Source: Symbiodinium natans
Taxonomy: Eukaryota > Sar > Dinophyceae > Suessiales > Symbiodiniaceae
Direction: 5' to 3'
NCBI GenBank assembly: GCA_905221605.1
Contig: CAJNDS010002515.1
Span: 166,488-198,987 of the forward strand
Length of the DNA stretch: 32,500 bases
Shown: positions 20,760 to 30,864 of the stretch, piece by piece
How the letters are laid out: every line of letters starts with the position of its first letter
Position numbering within the stretch: the first letter of the stretch is position 1
Notes under the pieces: generated by a model
What the model was told of the DNA's origin: nothing
The model's database searches: none
What the model saw: only the letters and a program-made list of their open reading frames with translations
Position numbers and translations under genes: made by a program

Positions 20760-21970
20760 GACACAGACAACACTATTGACACGCTTGTGAACGCGACAGC
20801 TGGTTCTTGGAGGCTTTGCTGGGATGCCGGCCATCTTCTCTGCGGCGACCTGGGCCTTTGTGAAACACTCTGAAACACTTTGAAACCCCTGCTGTGAACA
20901 GACTGAACTATTAGTTTCTCAGCAATGTTCCACATGGCTTGCTATGCACAAGCGCGTGCATGAACTCAGCGTGCAACCGGTCAGAGGGTCCTTGTGGTTG
21001 CTGACTTGTCCGCGTTGCGGCGCCTGCAGCAGGAACTTGCAATTCGGGCAAACATTCATTCTGAAGCATCCGGGATTAAGCGATGTGTTATCATGTGTTC
21101 ATCTTCGGACCGCCTGTGATGCCCAGGAGCTCCCAGTCGACGTTGCACTGGGCTGCACCTGAACTTCCGAACTTTTGACAATTGCGTTGCTAAACCACAC
21201 CTGTCGAGTCACCTGAGAAAACGCCAATCGCGGTGCGGCTGGCACCTGGAGAGCAGTTGGAGTTTGGCACAGAAGTGCACAGAAGTGCACTGGAGAGATG
21301 GCCAGGCTTCGAGCGTCCCTGTACGGGCTGTCTCGAGGCCCTGCACCTTCCGTATCTTCTCTTCAGAAAATGGCAAAAAGAACGGGCTCTTGAGACGTTG
21401 AAACCGAACTCTTCAACTCAAAGGCCTTGTTGCGATAGGGGCGATTGCAGTGACTGCGACAAGAGGTAGCCACCACTTCGGATCGGATCCGTAAGCGATG
21501 TGCCTTAGAAGACGGGACGAAGTATCTCTCCAGATGTGGCTTCCATTGGTTTCCTCGCAGAAACCAAAACTCTCACCTCCCCAGTTGAACTTTGGGGAAG
21601 CGTCATGTTATTTTATAGGGCTATGAGAGATGAACAGAATGCATCCAACTCAAACGCGACCCTTGCCGATCGTACATTCAAAGTCGCTACTTCGCGGCGC
21701 CAAGAGTGTAAGCCCAGTCCAGTCACGGTAAGCAACTTTCTTTCGTGAAGTTTTTGGAACTCACATGCGGCCTTTTGGTCACGCTTTCCTAGCGAAGGCG
21801 CGAAGGAGGAAGAGGAGGAGTGCTGAAGCCTTTTGCTCGTTGGATGTTTTTGGTTTTTGAGCATGTGTTGTAAGTTGTAGCTAACAGTCAGCTACTATAG
21901 TCGCAACAGCAGCTGCCTAGCACTAGCCAATCATAGCCATTTTAACAAAGAACATCACGTGGAATGATAA
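20760..21970. other. No supported gene
   Basis: Only short frames without motifs were seen, although one of these could be intron of the candidate exon at 20539-20745. Confidence 0.5.
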
Positions 21971-21976
21971 AGCCCA

Positions 21977-22660
21977 GTGCCATCCGGCAGCCCCCTTTGT
22001 GATATTGAAGAGGTTGTGAAGGCAATTGCCGGCAGTGGGAGCTGCACAGTGTTCGGTGTTAAGCTGCATGCTCTGCTTAAGCTGCTTTTGTGGGGTCGCA
22101 GAAATACAGCACCTACCGTATCACAGGGGCACGCAACTCAAGGAAACGAAAGTGGAGGGACAGCACATCTCAAAGCAGCAGAAATCAAGACCTGGAGGAT
22201 AGTCGAGCGCACTTCGCCGGATAGCACAGCTCAGGCAAAAAAAGCATGCCACGCAGATCTAGCCGTCCACAATTTGCCGAATGTTCTGCGCCTGCTGCTC
22301 AAAATGAGGGTCTCTGCGCTCTATGCACTGAATGGCGGGCATGACCACAGTGCGCCCTTGATATTCTCTCGTTGTAACCAATCGAAGAACCCATGGTTAA
22401 GACACGGAAAGCATTGCCAAGGACCTGTGTTCATCTTGACAGGGAGACATTCGCCGGATTCCCTGATCTTCTCAGAGGCTCCGGCTTGCTGCAGCCATCG
22501 GCCTGCGTGCCAAACAGTGAGCACTGAGCTTTTCCTTCTGGAGCTTTTGCTTCTTGAGATTCTTGAGCTTACGCACACCGACACTCCGATATTTGCCCGC
22601 AACGAACGAGCACTCGCGACTCGTACCATGACGAAGAACTTGGACAAAATAGTATCTTAA
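21977..22660 (+). CDS. Long open frame, doubtful
   Basis: This uninterrupted + strand frame of 227 codons starts MPSGSPLCDIEEVVKAIAGS and includes NLPNVLRLLLKMRVSALYAL and a Leu-rich ELFLLELLLLEILEL. No domain is recognised. Its composition is less biased than the better exons and no splice sites or untranslated signals support it. It may be chance or an exon set of an unknown gene. Confidence 0.2.
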   Translation: MPSGSPLCDIEEVVKAIAGSGSCTVFGVKLHALLKLLLWGRRNTAPTVSQGHATQGNESGGTAHLKAAEIKTWRIVERTSPDSTAQAKKACHADLAVHNLPNVLRLLLKMRVSALYALNGGHDHSAPLIFSRCNQSKNPWLRHGKHCQGPVFILTGRHSPDSLIFSEAPACCSHRPACQTVSTELFLLELLLLEILELTHTDTPIFARNERALATRTMTKNLDKIVS

Positions 22661-22669
22661 GCTATGCAA

Positions 22670-23840
22670 GGCACGGAAGCGAGAAGAGAACAGACCCCGA
22701 AAAACAGCAGACTACGAGGAGAAGCTCGAGATCCAAAAGGGGGCAGATAGTGGGAGATCAGACACTAATAATTCCTGGGGCTTTGGCGCGGTCTGTGCAA
22801 AGCCATTGATGCCGGCTGACGTCGCCTAGACATGAAACAGACACTAATACACACTCACCGGCGAGTCAGCAATCCACGCAGTCGCAGCGCAGCCCACGCG
22901 GACAAAAGGGACGAGCATCACAATTAAAACACGCGGGTGCAGCAGGCGCGGCGGGCGTGGCGGGCGCAGGTGGAGGCTCCTCCTGCAGAGGCTGCAAGCG
23001 AACAAGCTAAGAAGCTGTGGCAATAACAGTTCCAAGAGTTGAAACAGCTTCTGCATTGTCGCAAATTCCAACCTCAGCTGCCCAGGCCATAGGAATCGCT
23101 CCCGGCGGCGGTGGCCTAAGAACGAGCCACAGCTGAATGGCTATGCGAACTCTTCCGCAGACTTGTCACAAAGGCCCGTGCACGCTGTCGTCCCCTCGGG
23201 ATCTAATCGCCTGCCGCCAAGGAAGTGATCTGAGAGGTTTGCCGCGTCTGTGCTGCCAGAGGCTGGCATAGCGGGATGTCATTTTGCAGCATACGCCCCT
23301 AACCAACAAAGGAAGCTCGAGTGGCTATGAGTGGCTATGAGCACTCCAGATGTTCTCCTTAGCTGCAAGATGCTACTACTGTACAAGTCAGTGTTCGAGT
23401 GCTGGCCAGCCATGACAGCTGAGCTGTACTGATATCTTTTTATCTGTCTTGTGGTGCCGCTCTAAGACTGCACGACAGCACTCGAACTTCAGCCCCAACA
23501 TCCCCAACTACAAAATCCTCTTTGAGCGGATCTTTGCCCACTCCAATCAACTGTCTGTCTCAACGTCTCCCTTTCCGTCCAGCCGTGGGGAGTTAAACGC
23601 CTCAGTCGTCTTGGGTGTGCTGCGGAAGTAGATCCAATATATCCAATAGCTGCCAAAGGGGGGTTTTCTCAGAGAGCGGCACTTCAACTTGCTCTGCTGT
23701 CAGCTGGCTGAGAGCTGCGCGGCATTCTGCAGCAAAGCGGGCACTTTTTGGGAACGATCCTCGGAAGGACCTTGCCAGTGCCAGTAGCTGCTAGTCACGC
23801 TCATGCAATTCCCGCCGACCCCCCCCCTCCACAACAGGTG
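22670..23840. other. No supported gene
   Basis: No motif-bearing frame was seen. A GC-rich GGCGGGCGTGGCGGGCGCAG stretch occurs near 22950-22970. Confidence 0.5.
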
Positions 23841-23848
23841 GCCCGCAC

Positions 23849-23932
23849 CTGACCGAGAGTCGTTCTTCAACTGCTCCATGAGCCTTTCCTCAGTGACATG
23901 AGTTCCAATCGTGCCGCTGGCGATGGTGAGAT
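23849..23932 (-). CDS. Candidate exon, unknown (pair with 23977-24032)
   Basis: This 84-bp frame reads LTIASGTIGTHVTEERLME followed by QLKNDSRS, between a CCAAG acceptor (23933-23935) and a TCAG|GTGCGG donor. It joins the next exon upstream in matching phase. The intron between them would be only 44 bp, unusually short. The family is not recognised. Confidence 0.3.
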
Positions 23933-23976
23933 CTTGGCAGGGGTTGGCACGTGGCTCACATCTATGAATTGCCAAC

Positions 23977-24032
23977 CTCTCTGCAAAGCCCCGCCATCAG
24001 CCCAATTCCACTGTTCCTTTGTGCACATGGCC
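23977..24032 (-). CDS. Candidate exon, unknown
   Basis: A pyrimidine tract CATCTCCCTTTCAACAG ends at 24033 and is followed by 56 bp reading AMCTKEQWNWADGGALQR, with a donor AGAG|GTTGGC. Both flanking phases are 1, so it joins the exon at 23849-23932 in frame. Without splicing, the frame also stays open down to 23867, so the intron is not proven. Confidence 0.3.
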
Positions 24033-24862
24033 CTGTTGAAAGGGAGATGCTCCTCCAGACGCCCCAACTTTTCTATGGTCTTATTTCTGTTCGTGCTACC
24101 GCACTTGTCCTGCCCGCTCATCCGTGTTTCGCTCTCTAGCTGTCCAAGCGCTGCCCGTGTCCAGACCGTGTCAGGGAAAGTTCGGTTGAAGACGACATGC
24201 AAGAACTTTCTGATGTGCCAAGTCTGTCAAGTGTTCTTGCACGGTCACTTGGAGGTCGCCATGAGAAGCCGCACCACTGAAGAGGAGTGCAAAAGACACC
24301 CTGCCAAAGACATTGGCCCTGTGAATCGACCCAAAGAGCTGGGGGTAATGGTGATGGACTTTCGTTTGTGCATGTACCTCCAATCCCCTACAACAAAAAA
24401 ACTCTGACAGAACTGGACAGCAGGTAAGGAAAGAAAGCCAGGCAAGGCAAGATGCAAGGGTTTCTTGAAGTCGCGCATGGCCCTGGTTAACGTGCGACCT
24501 CACAGGAAGCCAAGCTCCTCTGTAGCCCTCTTTTTTAACAGCCAAACAGCCAGGGGCCGAGCTCCAGCGCATGGATGCGGTCTTCTATGGCTGCCAGTTG
24601 GCCAGACTGCAGGCATAGAGCATGCGCAGAAGAGCATGCGCAGAAGAGCAGCGCATCGCAACAAATCCAGCATGCTGAGGGCGGCTCCTGCTCCGTCAGC
24701 GTGACCCAAGTCTGCCGAGCCTCACGGCGCATGGCCTTCCTTAGCTGCAGGGATGTTAGCTGCTAGCTGCTCACTTTGTCTGCGCACTGCAGCCGAGCCA
24801 CTCCACCTGGCGCACACGACCCTCCCAGCGGCTTGCTTCTTGCTGGGTAGCTTGCAAGCCAC

Positions 24863-25205
24863 CTCCAGCATATCGCACACCTTCACAGGTGAAGACGTAG
24901 GCCTCAACAGGGAAGCTAACTGTAACCTGACCAAAAGGACGCCACGCATCAAAGTCCTCAAAGGTAGCAAACTCTGAAGCACGGCAAAGCCTTCTCTTTC
25001 CGGCACCTTCTGGGAATGACATTGGCAACTTCGGCCTGCAAATTCGATCAGCAGCACAGTGACGCAGCTGCGCTGCGCGTTCGTGCTCCGTAGTCCCCAC
25101 CTCGTAAACCAGCTCTAATCTCATCACGTTTCGTGCTTCCTCAGCACGTTCTTGAACCTGCACTAGGCCATGCTCCCACTGCCACAGCTCGGCTTTTCCA
25201 ATGCT
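24863..25205 (-). CDS. Possible C-terminal exon of the channel gene
   Basis: The minus-strand frame reads SIGKAELWQWEHGLVQVQER, then AEEARNVMRLELVYEVGTTE, then SFPEGAGKRRLCRASEFATF and AWRPFGQVTVSFPVEAYVF. A possible donor GGAG|GTGGCT ends it at 24863. The 5' limit lies in a purine-rich repeat, so it is approximate. The Val-Gln-Glu-Arg-Ala helix with following acidic/hydrophobic residues resembles the cytosolic helix after S6 in TRP-like channels, and the exon lies downstream of the S6 exon on the same strand. This link is inferred; it could be a separate gene. Confidence 0.4.
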
Positions 25206-25856
25206 TCTCTTCTTTGTTTTTTGTTCTCTTCTTCTTCCTCTTCTTCTTATTCTTCTTCTTATTCTTCTTCTTCTTCTCCTCCTCCTCCTTCCCGGAGATG
25301 AGTCAGGTTCAGGTGAAAATACAACGGCGGGCTATGGGTCGGTTGGACTCAGCTGCCTGCAGTTGTTGCAGCTACTGTACGAGTTTCCTGCCCTCTTGGC
25401 CAGACGTGTCCCCGACATGTTAACCCTCGCGTGAAGCATCATGCTCATTTGCCATTTGGCTACACCAGCTGGGTACAGTAGCAGCGGCCGTGGAGTTGCA
25501 TGAGGCCCCCTTCTCTCTGTAGCCCCGAGACCACTACTAAATGGCGGCTCCACTGCTTGCCCTGTTCCCCGGCAGATCTCTCGCAACTGTTCCGTTGCTA
25601 AACACCCCATCTTATAGCGACGCCCTTTTGTCGGCCCCCGTCCTACTGCACCTGCCCCAATTCCCCCGAAACCGGTCTCCACCTTCCGAAAACCTCCCCA
25701 ACTCCCCCACTGGTCCTGTCAGTTTCCCTGCAAGGTTCCTCCAAGACTGTCTCTCTCTCTCTCTCCCGCTGCTTCCCGATGGTCTCATTATTGAATGCTT
25801 GCCTTGTCGTAACTGTCTCCCATGATGGCCTTCAATGGAATGGCACATGCCCAAAC

Positions 25857-25935
25857 CAAATCTTTCCAGGTCTTTCCACGTGGCAGGGTTGTGCAAAAAT
25901 GCAAGCAAAGTGGCAATCAGAAAGTTCATCATCAC
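25857..25935 (-). CDS. TRP/polycystin-like channel, S6 exon
   Basis: The acceptor CATCGCCTCCAG ends at 25936. The frame then reads VMMNFLIATLLAFLHNPATW, a Met-Asn-Phe-Leu-Ile-Ala sequence typical of the end of the pore-lining S6 helix in TRP-type cation channels, followed by a charged cytosolic stretch. A donor GTTTGG at 25856 is likely but not certain. It joins the preceding exon (26032-26090) in frame to give one continuous hydrophobic helix across the junction. Confidence 0.55.
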
Positions 25936-26031
25936 CTGGAGGCGATGCAAGGTGCGCATCAGCTTCCAGCACGGTTGTGCCATGTCTCCCGTGGGTCGAG
26001 TCACGACAAGCATGACCACCACACACATCAC

Positions 26032-26090
26032 CAGCAACAATCTTGCCATCCAAGTGGAGTCATCCTTAAAAGCAACGAAAGGCACGTGTT
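26032..26090 (-). CDS. TRP/polycystin-like channel, pore-to-S6 exon
   Basis: A 59-bp exon reads HVPFVAFKDDSTWMARLLL, from the end of the pore loop into the start of S6. The acceptor is GTTAAAG (ends 26091) and the donor is CTG|GTGATG (26031). Its phases match both neighbours. The 96-bp intron after it begins GTGATG, and the next exon also begins GTGATG, so the intron is flanked by a direct repeat. Confidence 0.55.
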
Positions 26091-26179
26091 CTTTAACTTT
26101 AACGGTCTTCCAAAAACTGGTAGCCTCCATCGCACAGCGTAGATGTGACAGGCATCAGCACCACCCGGCGCAGTTTCAC

Positions 26180-26259
26180 CATCGCCAAAGACCCCATGAA
26201 CGTAGACATACCACATCATTTCAGCAATTCCTTCCACCGAGAAGGGCTGGTCGTAAAGC
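26180..26259 (-). CDS. TRP/polycystin-like channel, pore-helix exon
   Basis: An 80-bp exon reads LYDQPFSVEGIAEMMWYVYV followed by HGVFGD. The aromatic helix ending in Phe-Gly-Asp is like the pore helix and selectivity-filter region of TRP/polycystin channels. The acceptor GTAAG|GCTT and the donor GATG|GTGAAA give phases that agree with both neighbouring exons. Without splicing the frame is broken, because the S5 frame meets a stop shortly downstream. Confidence 0.5.
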
Positions 26260-26320
26260 CTTACGCAGATGTGATTCTTGCATTTGAACTTGCAGGTGCC
26301 CCTTATGCTGCGCACCAAGC

Positions 26321-26410
26321 AGCAAAAGGAAGGCAAAGACAAAGGTCAGCAGCATCAACAGCATGAGGCGGAAAAACACGGCCATGTCCCAAAAAATTGT
26401 GATCAGCGTC
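26321..26410 (-). CDS. TRP/polycystin-like channel, S5 exon
   Basis: The acceptor TTTCATGTCAG|G ends at 26411. The 90-bp exon reads TLITIFWDMAVFFRLMLLML followed by LTFVFAFLL, one long transmembrane helix preceded by an Ile-Phe-Trp-Asp-Met linker, as in S4-S5/S5 of TRP and polycystin cation channels. The best donor is a GC type (TTGCT|GCTTGG), allowing a 61-bp intron whose first bases GCTT repeat at the start of the next exon. Together with the next three exons it forms an in-phase S5-pore-S6 unit. The voltage-sensor-like S4 exon was not found. Confidence 0.55.
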
Positions 26411-26832
26411 CTGACATGAAAGGTCTAGCGCCAAGCCACACTTTGCGTAACTCGTGAAGAATGAACAAAAGCGAACCGTCGAACTGACGAAGTCCTCACA
26501 AGGTGGCCTGTATTGGGAAATGCTCGGAGGAAACTGATCAGCCTGGGCTCCATGGTCAAAACATTTGAGACTGATCAGCCCAGGCAACTCTCGAAATTCA
26601 GAAATGATTCTTGGCAGGATTTTTCAAATGTGCTCAAGAGTGACCCCGCCTTGAGCAAACGAAGACCGTGGTTACAGCGAGCAGGTTCTTGCCGTCTCCG
26701 AGGAACACATCTGAGGCAAACCCTCCAACTAGCATAGGCTATGCAAAAAGCTTCACATGATGACAGGTGATGGTCCTGGTCATTGGGGGCACGCCCTGGC
26801 CACCTCGTGTGAGACAGGATTAGCGTACAAAG

Positions 26833-29220
26833 ACCATATCGATGGTCTGCAACGGATGGACACACGCTTCGCATGTGCACTCGGATCTGGTGCCGCCGTC
26901 CTGTTCGGATACGGACCGCGAGCAGTGAGATGGGACTGTCTAGGGAAAAGGCACAAGACAGATAAGAGAGCGCGTGCAAGTGCGTCTCTGCAGGACGACC
27001 ACGTTCCGAGCAAATAGCTGTTGTCAGATCCAGGATCCTCCTCTTCATATGCAGCCTGGGAGGTACCAGCAACGAATGACCGGCAACCACATAGTCTCGC
27101 ACCACCTGGTAGGTGCACATTTGCCATTCCAAGCACGTATAGCCTTGAACATTTGTTGCGACTAAGAGGAGGCCTGAACTTGGAACGTCCAGCCGATGAA
27201 CGAATCCCCATCCGAATCCTGGCTCTTCTAGGGCATATCGACAACCAAGCTCACGTCGCAGGAATGAGGACAGCGTACGCAATCCCGACTGGCCCTGGCT
27301 ATCCACCTCCCAACCAGGTGGCTTGAGCACAGTGCACATGCCGCGGAAGAGTCCAATGATGGTGGGCTGCTGCACCGTTTCTTTGCTGCGAGCGCTCGAC
27401 GTACTGTGTTCGACTTCCTCTTTCGTTGGCAAAAGGCCGGCAGCTTGATCCATCCTTGCACCGACCTCGAGCGCAACATCGCGAAGGGTTCCGAGCACCG
27501 GGTGTCGCAAACCCAAGAATGTAAAGGACCAACTCAACGCACAAACATCCGTCAAGAAAGTCGAGGTCTGTGATGGCACTGGAGTCACGGGAGCTGGCGG
27601 AGCTGTCAACGTCAACAACTCAAAACCTCGGTTTGTCAATGCATACAAGAAGAGGTCCTCGGCCACAGACGGAGTTGCAAAGTCTCATGCCGTGTTGGCC
27701 ACTGCCTGCAAGGTGAACTCTTGCATGGTATCCTCAGACCGCCTCGCAGTCGTGTTAAATATCAGCGGCTCCATGAACACCATGCTGGCCAGCCTCTATA
27801 TTGTGTTTGCAAGGTTTTGGACATCGGGCCCACCGATCTTATCCTACACAGCACCTGTCATCACTTCAAGCCAGCTGTCATCAAGCATAGCTACCGTGGC
27901 ACCTCACCGAAGAGCATTCGAGAGCTCCTGGGCGTCAAGCTCATGAATGCGTGGCTTGGAAGCATCCAACAGTACATCGAGAAGAGCTGCATCATAAACC
28001 GCTGGTGTTCCAAACTCCCGAGCCACGTTAGCTGCCTCCTGTGGTCCAAGAAGGTGCCTACAAGGAGGGCAAAGAACACCCTTGCCAGTTGCGGCCAAAA
28101 GCGGGCGGCCTTTCCGCTGCAAGCTGCTTGATGCCCATGCGACATTTGAGAGATTTTGCGGGTTGCGCTGGGGAGCTCTTTGCCGCGCGACCGTGGACGG
28201 TGCGGCAGGCAAAGCTCTGCACACAATCCCCGGCGTGCCAAGAGCCCAGAAAATGAGTGCGATGTCCTGGCACGGGGCTCCACCGGCTCCACCTTCAACT
28301 TCAGATGCTTCAGCCATTTCAGCACCTGTACCAAAGTCATCTCTTGCAGCCTCCGCCGCCCGGGCAATGCCTGTAAAAGGCGACTGGTGTCGGAGGGCCG
28401 AAGTCCCGTGGGTTCAAGCCATAAGTGCGGGGTGCCGTGGCCTGAACATTGCCAATCACCTGATGGATGCTGTGCCGGTGGCGTCTGAAGCTGGCTCGCT
28501 TCATTCAAGGATTCTCGTAGATCTCCGAGTCAGGATTGCGGGGTCTTGTGGAGTGAGTTCTGGCAGCCTGGTCGCTGTAGCAGTAATAGCTGTAGAAATC
28601 ACAAACCAGAGCGGGGCATGCTGGATGAATGCCTTCCTGGGTGCCCACCCTGCATTCACAAGCTCCTGGACCGGCCACGATTGCAGCCCTTTAGACATTG
28701 ACTCTGACACTGGTGCATGCAAGGCTCACTGGCCCTGTGTCACTGCCTTGGCCAGGCCCCAGCCGGCATTTGAGATGTTCTGAGGGTTGAAATGCTGTAG
28801 TTTGGCCAAGGATTCAATCGCTGGAGTGACAATCGGAGACCACTCCGAGTTGCGAAGAATCCTGCGTGTCTACAAAGTATTGCTCAGACCCTGTGGGCCA
28901 GATTGGCTGGAGCTCTGTTCCACCCCCATTGCGACGCGCGTCGCCGGAACTCCTCCTCGACAAAGCATCGAAGCCAAGGCCCAAAGAGAGTTCGAAAGCC
29001 ATCGAGGACAGCGGTCACCGTCACTCAAGTGCTTTTCACAGGCATCTAAGAGAAGCTGAAATCGGCTGTCTTCCCGGATCTATGAGTTTGTGCACTTTGC
29101 CAGGCGGTTCAGGCATGTGGCAACATGCACTGCTCCGAGCTGTTTCTGGCCAACTTACACGGCCCTCAGGATGGAGTCAGCATCACTGAAGGATGCAATC
29201 TGAGAGTTCCACTATCGTCC
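26833..29220 (-). pseudogene. OPR-repeat / RluA pseudouridine synthase fusion with in-frame stops
   Basis: One minus-strand frame carries, from 5' to 3': an N-terminal QIASFSDADSILRAV and VATCLNRLAK block (about 29206-29090); about eleven OPR-like units of mainly 37 residues (for example LSNSLWALAS, PQNISNAGWGLAK, QELVNAGWA, PQNLSNVAWA, AQELSNALR, VQNLANTI, QAVANTA) between about 28990 and 27670; and an RluA-family domain with FRGMCTVLKPPGWEVDSQ, the catalytic-Asp motif GFVHRLDVPSSGLLLVAT (Asp codon 27187-27189) and RIRTGRRHQIRVHMR, ending near DHRYG (26833). OPR proteins bind RNA, often in organelles; RluA enzymes isomerise uridine in RNA. No introns or frameshifts are seen between these landmarks, but stops lie at 29212, 29155, 29080, 28870, 28726, 28501, 28456, 28414, 27904, 27844, 27796 and 27685. 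The usual RluA C-terminal strand after HRYG is not recognisable. It is a pseudogene unless the transcript is edited. From 27684 down to 26575 the frame is open. Confidence 0.75.
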
Positions 29221-29589
29221 CAAGCCATCTGGGGCATCTTTACGACGCAAGTTCTGGGTCTTCGAGGCCATGGCTTTCACTGCAGTCCCCACACATCCGT
29301 TCCCGTAGGATTGTAGTTTCTGGGAAAACTTGACAACGCAGTAGTTGTGACTAAACTATCACATAGTTGTGTCACACGCACGGAAGCCTTACTGGGGAGA
29401 TTTGGGGACATGGTTGGAGATCTCTGGAGCAAACTCCAACGCAACAAAACAGTTCCAAACAAATTGAGACTCGAAAAGATCATGTTGTCTGCAAGGACAC
29501 CAAAAGGTTTGGAGCACCTCCCTCGTACAGCGCTTGCAACAAGGCAAACTCTTGAAACACTGTAACACTAGGTTATCTCACCCTCGCAC

Positions 29590-30080
29590 ATTCTCTTTTC
29601 CCATTGCTGTCCGTCTTATTCAGTATGAGTGCTGCTGTTCTTCTTCTCCTTCTCCGCCTACTCTTTCCCTTTACCCGCCTTCTTCTTCTTCTTCGAATTC
29701 TCCTTACCTGTCCTCTTCGTATTCTGCTTCTTCTTCATCTTCCTCTCCTCTCGCTTCTGCCTGGTATTTCTACGGTTTGCCGCGCTCTGCATTTCGTCGT
29801 CCGCTCTCAGCTTTGCCTCTGTTTCCTCTCCTGCGAGCTGCAAAGAAGGAGCCCTGTCATCCCTGTCCACACCGGCCCAGCTCCCAAGTCTCGAACCCGT
29901 GGGGCTCCTACAGCTTGAAAGGGGCTTCCTTCCTCTCGCTCTCTTGCTCGTCTCCTCCGGCTCCTCCGGCTCCTCCTCCTCAGCTCTTTAGCTCTTTAGC
30001 TCTTTAGTATATGTTTGATAAGTCAAGAGGCTACAGTATTTCTTACCTTTCTTTCCTTTCCTTTCTTTTGTTCTTTTCTT
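29590..30080. repeat. Polypyrimidine-rich, low-complexity region
   Basis: Irregular TTC/TCC/CTT-rich sequence makes up 29630-29760, (CTCCGG)n occurs near 29950-29975, (GCTCTTTA)n at about 29984-30008, and CCTTT repeats at about 30048-30070. Long frames across it on either strand are low-complexity and are not called genes. Confidence 0.7.
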
Positions 30081-30489
30081 CCTTTGTAGATTGGGAAGCG
30101 GTTTGCCTTTCTTGCTTCAGCGGGCAGGGGCCTGCGCTCTGGCGGGTGATGGAGGTCTTGCTAAGTAGTGCATTGGAAATTATGGCATTTCTAGGTTCGA
30201 GAAACTGACTAACATTCCGGAATTGGCCAATCACGCTCTGGATTCCCACTCTCGCAATCGACTTTCCTAGGGTCTACGTCTGTCTACGTCACTTCCATGC
30301 AATCTTGCCAACTAAGGGTCCAGATTGGAAACTTGTCTCACAAAACAAGCTCCAAAACTCCTGGTTTCCAACAAGCATACAGTAGGCTGGATTGGCCTGC
30401 TCGATCAAGAACGCTCCAAACCACGGCTGTGCTGATTAGAGCCTCGGTTTGTCAGCAATGTGGAAAAACGCATTGCTGCCAAGCATTGT

Positions 30490-30637
30490 GTTCTGACTCA
30501 AATTCACTCCAACATGCAACGACATCGAATCCCAGCGCCCTGTTTAAATAAGCGACTATCCGTACAATGTCCAAGTTGTTCCAGGTTGTGAAGTACCCCA
30601 GGACAGCCCGCATCTTGTCCACAAGGCTCTTTGCTTC
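30490..30637 (-). CDS. Probable S2-S3 exon of the TRP/polycystin-like channel
   Basis: The acceptor GTGTGGCACTCAG|G ends at 30638. The frame reads EAKSLVDKMRAVLGYFTTWN and then NLDIVRIVAYLNRALGFDVV. The Tyr-Phe...Trp-Asn-x-Leu-Asp signature is the start of S3 in polycystin/TRP and related channels. The 3' limit is uncertain: the frame stays open to 30452. Same strand, 4 kb upstream of the S5 exon, and the right topological order make it a likely upstream exon of the same gene. If so, the OPR-RluA sequence lies inside the intervening intron. Confidence 0.45.
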
Positions 30638-30864
30638 CTGAGTGCCACACAGATCTGCATGTTTATGCAAAGTCGCGATGGGTCGGGTGACTGCGGAAAA
30701 AAAAGTCTTGCAAACTTCCAAGCTGCAAAATAAAACAGTTCGGCCTTGCTTCTGCCCTGCGAACCTCGTAGGCGAGTTGCTTCCATTCCTGCCGCATCGA
30801 TCATTGCAGCTGATTGCCCTCTCGCTCTTCAGCCTTTGGGCTGCTCTCATATAGTCAAGAGATT

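Noticed and set aside
21934-21943. TAGCCATTTT, matching the middle of the dinoflagellate spliced leader
   Set aside because: The following bases (AACAAAG) do not continue the leader and no open frame of a retrocopy follows.
28405-28430. GGTTCAAGCC resembling a tRNA T-loop
   Set aside because: No acceptor, D-arm or anticodon arm can be built around it, and it lies in the OPR coding frame.
28082-28783. 233-codon open frame on the + strand
   Set aside because: It is the antisense of the OPR repeats, whose motifs on the minus strand are clear.
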